A stretch of DNA of 64,000 nucleotides from NORP23 sp050302475 (lineage in GTDB: Bacteria; Pseudomonadota; Alphaproteobacteria; Rhodobacterales; Rhodobacteraceae): assembly GCA_050302475.1 (NCBI GenBank), contig JBNLBF010000004.1, positions 1 to 64,000 of the forward strand. The letters run 5' to 3'. This document shows, piece after piece, positions 60,965 to 64,000 of the stretch (positions are counted from its first letter, which is position 1; each line of letters starts with the position of its first letter). Below the pieces are notes generated by a model that had not been told where the DNA came from, searched no databases, and was given only the letters and a program-made list of their open reading frames with translations. The position numbers were made by a program, and so were the translations under genes.

Positions 60965-62281
60965 TCATTCAGCCGGTTTCGGCGGATAATGCGCATCGAA
61001 ATCTTCTTCGATCGTCGCAGGCGGTGTTTTGGGTTTCTCGATCACACCCAGCAGCGGCAGGATCACAAGGAAATATGCGAACCAATAGGTTGCTCCGATC
61101 AGAGAGATCATTGGAACGATCCCCTCAGCCGGCTGCGAACCACACCAGGTCAGGATGACAAAATCGATCACCAGCAACCAGAACCACCACTTGAACTGCG
61201 GACGATATACACCCGAACGTGTCCGGCTAGTATCCAGCCAAGGCGCGAGTGCCATCACGAAGATGGATGCAAACATCGCCAGAACACCGAAGAACTTCGC
61301 CGTGATGATGCCGCCAGTGATGAAGCTTGCGAACATCACCGCCCAGACGTCAGCCGTGAACGCGCGCAGGATCGCATAGAATGGCAGGTAGTACCATTCC
61401 GGCACGATGTGGGCAGGCGTTACCAGCGGATTTGCTTCGATATAGTTGTCCGGATGACCGAAATAGTTCGGCATGGTCCAGATCACGGCGACAAAGATCG
61501 CCAGAACAACAACCAGCGCGAACAGGTCTTTGATCACGAAATAGGGCCAGAAGGGCAGCGTGTCTTTCTCAGCTTCCTCTTTCGAGCCACGGCGCACCTC
61601 AACCCCTGTCGGGTTGTTGTTGCCTGTCGTGTGGAAGGCCCAGATATGAACGATGACCAGACCGGCAATCACGAACGGCAGCAGATAGTGCAGCGAGAAG
61701 AACCGGTTCAGTGTTGCGTTACCAATCGACGGTCCGCCCATCAGCCATTCCTGAATGGGAACACCGATGCCCGGGATCGCCCCGAAGAATCCGGTGATAA
61801 CTGTCGCGCCCCAGAAGGACATCTGACCCCAAGGCAGAACATAGCCAAGGAAACCTGTTGCCATCATGGCAAGGTAAATCAGCATCCCGATGATCCATGT
61901 GACTTCACGCGGGGCCTTGTAGGACCCGTAGTACAGGCCGCGGAAAATGTGGATGTAAACAGCTGCAAAGAACAGCGATGCGCCGTTCATATGCGCGTAC
62001 CGGATGGCCCAGCCCGCATTCACGTCGCGCATGATATGTTCGATCGACGCAAAGGCCAGATCAACATGCGGCGTATAATGCATCGCCAGAACGATGCCGG
62101 TCACAATCTGCAACACAAGGCAGAATGCCAGCACAATGCCCCAGATCCACCACCAGTTAAGGTTCTTCGGTGTCGGGATCATCAGCGTGCCGTAAATCAG
62201 GCCAACAATCGGAAGACGTTCATCAAGCCATTTTTCGAAACCGGTTTTCGGCTCGTAATGGTCGTGTGGAATACCGCTCAT
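60965..62281 (-). CDS. petB: Cytochrome b of the bc1 complex
   Basis: A 438-residue membrane subunit with eight helices and two haems b. The haem-ligand histidines lie in helices B and D (WAIRYAHMNGASLFFAAVYIHIFRG and FVIAGLVIVHIWAFHTTGNN). PEWYYLPFYAILRAF has the PEWY quinol-oxidation-site motif. Four residues after this, the length and order match the alphaproteobacterial type. It lies 11 bp after petA and 18 bp before petC. Confidence 0.98.
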   Translation of the reverse strand: MSGIPHDHYEPKTGFEKWLDERLPIVGLIYGTLMIPTPKNLNWWWIWGIVLAFCLVLQIVTGIVLAMHYTPHVDLAFASIEHIMRDVNAGWAIRYAHMNGASLFFAAVYIHIFRGLYYGSYKAPREVTWIIGMLIYLAMMATGFLGYVLPWGQMSFWGATVITGFFGAIPGIGVPIQEWLMGGPSIGNATLNRFFSLHYLLPFVIAGLVIVHIWAFHTTGNNNPTGVEVRRGSKEEAEKDTLPFWPYFVIKDLFALVVVLAIFVAVIWTMPNYFGHPDNYIEANPLVTPAHIVPEWYYLPFYAILRAFTADVWAVMFASFITGGIITAKFFGVLAMFASIFVMALAPWLDTSRTRSGVYRPQFKWWFWLLVIDFVILTWCGSQPAEGIVPMISLIGATYWFAYFLVILPLLGVIEKPKTPPATIEEDFDAHYPPKPAE

Positions 62282-62292
62282 ATCGTCCTCCC

Positions 62293-62850
62293 TCAGCCCA
62301 GTTTAATTACAGAATCGGAGATGAAGGCTGCAACCGGAACCGGAAGGTTCTCGGGTGCTGGGCCTTTGCGGATACGGCCGGCGGTGTCGTAATGTGACCC
62401 GTGACACGGGCAGAACCAACCGCCAAAATCTCCGGCGTCACCCAACGGCACACAGCCGAGGTGGGTACAGACACCCATCATCACCAACCATTCACCTGCC
62501 TCATCAAGCGTGCGGTTCTGGTCCTCGGCGTCAGCCTGATCACCTAGATTGCTATTGCGCGCATGATCGTCCGGCAGACTTGAAGGGTCGACCGCACGGG
62601 CGGCGTCAATCTCTTCTTGCGTCCGGCGACGGATGAAAACGGGTTTACCTCGCCATTTCACCGTGATCTGCGTGCCGGGCTCGATACCAGAAACATCCAC
62701 CTCGATGGAAGCCAAAGCCTGTACATCAGCACTGGCATTCATCTGGTTGACCAGCGGCCAAACCGCCGCCCCGGTTGCGACAGCACCAGCCGATGCTGTT
62801 GCAAAATACAGAAAATCGCGGCGTGAGCCTGTATCTTCTTCTTGCGACAA
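62293..62850 (-). CDS. petA: Rieske iron-sulfur subunit of the bc1 complex
   Basis: About 185 residues from a TTG at 62850. This start gives MSQEEDTGSRRDFLYFATAS, the family N-terminus; the frame reaching back to 62952 does not resemble the family. The twin-arginine motif RRDFLY fits Tat export and a membrane anchor. The [2Fe-2S] cluster ligands are in CTHLGCVPLGD and FCPCHGSHYD. It is the first gene of petABC, divergent from trmL. Confidence 0.95.
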   Translation of the reverse strand: MSQEEDTGSRRDFLYFATASAGAVATGAAVWPLVNQMNASADVQALASIEVDVSGIEPGTQITVKWRGKPVFIRRRTQEEIDAARAVDPSSLPDDHARNSNLGDQADAEDQNRTLDEAGEWLVMMGVCTHLGCVPLGDAGDFGGWFCPCHGSHYDTAGRIRKGPAPENLPVPVAAFISDSVIKLG

Positions 62851-63005
62851 AGGATACTCTCCCTCTCTGTCTGCCCCTGAAGGGGTGGATAAATAACTGA
62901 GTCCGCTTGCACAGCCGACAAGGTTTGTGCCCAAATACACTTGCAAAAGCAACAGGTCCAGCGGACTTTGCGCCGCAGCCGTTACTAATTTGGAAAAATC
63001 CCTCT

Positions 63006-63449
63006 ATGACGATCCGTCTGGCAGCGTTTCAGCCTGATATTGCACAAAATTTAGGGGGCATGATTCGCCTCGCGGCCTGTATGAATATCCCTATAGAGGT
63101 AATTGAACCGTGCGGATTCCCCTTTTCGGTTAAGGCTTTGCGACGTGCGGCAATGGATTACGCCGATCTGGCGCAGATAGAGAGACACGATTCTTGGTCC
63201 GCATTTCAGGCTGCATCCAATGGTCGCATCGTTCTGATGACAACCGAAGGCGCAACTGATCTGTACGATTTTACCTTTCAACCCGATGATATCATCCTTG
63301 TGGGTCGCGAAAGCGCCGGGGTGCCGCCTGACATTCATGCTGCTGCCGATGCGCGTATTCGGATTCCGATGCCGGGGGGCGGGCGATCGCTGAATGTCGC
63401 CATGTCGGCCGGAATTGCAGTGGCTGAAGCCTTGCGCCAGTTACGTTAG
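63006..63449 (+). CDS. trmL: tRNA (cytidine(34)-2'-O)-methyltransferase
   Basis: A 147-residue SPOUT methyltransferase that modifies the wobble nucleotide of tRNA-Leu. The start at 63006 (MTIRLAAFQPDIAQNLGGM) is the family start. The knot motifs are ILVGRESAGVPPDIHAAAD and RIPMPGGGRSLNVAMSAGIA. A tRNA-Leu gene is 24 kb away. Its stop overlaps the DUF1801 gene stop by 4 bases. Confidence 0.94.
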   Translation: MTIRLAAFQPDIAQNLGGMIRLAACMNIPIEVIEPCGFPFSVKALRRAAMDYADLAQIERHDSWSAFQAASNGRIVLMTTEGATDLYDFTFQPDDIILVGRESAGVPPDIHAAADARIRIPMPGGGRSLNVAMSAGIAVAEALRQLR

Positions 63450-63865
63450 CGCGGATATTTCGCCCGCATATCTTTGACCGAGGTTGCGATCAGATCCTCC
63501 AACACTTCCAGATCAATGTCTTCGAGCTTGTTAATATAGAGGCAGGACTTCCCCGTCTTATACTTGCCCAACTTCGCCAGCTTGTCCGCATATGCGTCAA
63601 ATCCCGGCATGATATAGACGGATAAAGAGGATTTGCGCGGCGACAGGCCGGTGATCATCCAGTCACCGGTTTTACCGCTTTCATATTTATAGGTGTAGGT
63701 GTCGAATCCGATAATCGCACTGCCCCACATTTTTGCGGGCGCACCGGTCACCCGTGTCATGATGTCGGCCACCACTTCGGCATCAGCCCGGCGCTTGTCA
63801 TTTTCGACCGAAGCCAGAAATTCTTCGACTGCCTGATCCGTTTGCTTGGTTTTCGCTTCCGCCAT
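63446..63865 (-). CDS. DUF1801 domain protein
   Basis: A 139-residue YdhG-like protein of unknown function. The conserved patterns are KRRADAEVVADIMTRVTG (about 24-41), KMWGSAIIGFDTYTYKYESG and KYKTGKSCLYINKLEDID, typical of the domain. It is cytoplasmic. It follows the manC-like gene end in the opposite coordinate direction, separate from it by 8 bp. Confidence 0.9.
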   Translation of the reverse strand: MAEAKTKQTDQAVEEFLASVENDKRRADAEVVADIMTRVTGAPAKMWGSAIIGFDTYTYKYESGKTGDWMITGLSPRKSSLSVYIMPGFDAYADKLAKLGKYKTGKSCLYINKLEDIDLEVLEDLIATSVKDMRAKYPR

Positions 63866-63873
63866 ATCGCCCC

Positions 63874-64000
63874 CTATGTTCGGGCGTAGATATCCTCGTA
63901 GCGCACGATGTCATCCTCGCCCAGATAGGCGCCAGATTGCACCTCGATCAGGTGCAAATCAACCTTGCCGGGATTTTCCAGCCGGTGAACAGCGCCAAGG
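63874..64000 (-). CDS. Mannose-1-phosphate guanylyltransferase/mannose-6-phosphate isomerase (C-terminal end, cut by window edge)
   Basis: Only the last 41 codons and the stop are visible. The residues HRLENPGKVDLHLIEVQSG followed by YLGEDDIVRYEDIY are the highly conserved end of the type II phosphomannose isomerase cupin domain of ManC/CpsB/AlgA enzymes, which supply GDP-mannose. The rest lies beyond the window. It would add GDP-mannose to the sugar-nucleotide supply encoded in this region. Confidence 0.88.
   Translation of the reverse strand, partial: LGAVHRLENPGKVDLHLIEVQSGAYLGEDDIVRYEDIYART

Noticed and set aside
60329..62392. 687-codon open frame opposite petC and petB
   Set aside because: Same reason; the His/Arg/Gln-rich sequence is typical of antisense frames of biased genes.

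Overview
The window looks like a chromosomal segment of an alphaproteobacterium of the order Rhodobacterales, probably the Roseobacter group. The protein families, the split F0 genes with both b and b' subunits, the petABC operon, the lptC-lptA-lptB-hpf-ptsN order and the alphaproteobacterial heat-shock promoter all fit this. Base composition is moderate for the group by eye. I see no rRNA, insertion sequence, phage or CRISPR array. One tRNA gene (Leu, CAG) and one TPP riboswitch are clear.

Layout. (1) 1-18.6 kb is a TCA-cycle block: sdhCDAB on the minus strand, then mdh, sucC, sucD, sucA, odhB and lpdA on the plus strand. It is interrupted by small exported proteins and by three genes of a different character: a PAPS-type sulfotransferase before sdhB, a GT-A glycosyltransferase between mdh and sucC, and an alpha/beta-hydrolase-like protein between odhB and lpdA. 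(2) 18.6-22.3 kb holds dnaK, dnaJ and an acyl-CoA thioesterase. (3) 22.3-33.6 kb is a surface-glycan locus: an ABC-2 exporter permease, cysQ, kdsB, galU, galE, three glycosyltransferases, a GT14-type enzyme with an extra C-terminal domain and a two-part sulfotransferase. (4) 33.5-38.6 kb is the ptsN-hpf-lptB-lptA-lptC-kdsD-rnd group, with about 490 bp between hpf and lptB where many alphaproteobacteria carry rpoN. (5) 38.6-50.6 kb holds tRNA-Leu, an NDUFA9-like protein, uppP, gltD, a GFA protein, gltB, mtgA, a GST and queG. (6) 50.6-56.7 kb holds the F0 ATP synthase operon, an ArsR regulator, MscS, aroC and a DMT transporter. (7) 56.7-64 kb holds riboswitch-controlled thiBPQ, cytochrome bc1 (petABC), trmL, a DUF1801 protein and the end of a manC-like gene.

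How it fits together. Central carbon metabolism, the bc1 complex and the membrane part of ATP synthase sit near a coherent set for envelope glycans. Kdo supply (kdsD, kdsB), UDP-hexose supply (galU, galE), GDP-mannose supply (manC end), glycosyltransferases, sulfotransferases and PAP removal (cysQ) together suggest a sulfated surface polysaccharide. That is inference; no export ATPase is seen here.

The most distinctive non-coding signals are twin TGTGATCACA palindromes before sucC, twin 18-bp operators around a probably leaderless arsR-type gene, a Shine-Dalgarno-sequestering stem behind the TPP riboswitch, an RpoH-type promoter for dnaK, and a terminator-like hairpin in the otherwise empty gap between hpf and lptB. 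Promoter and operator calls are read by eye and are not experimentally supported.
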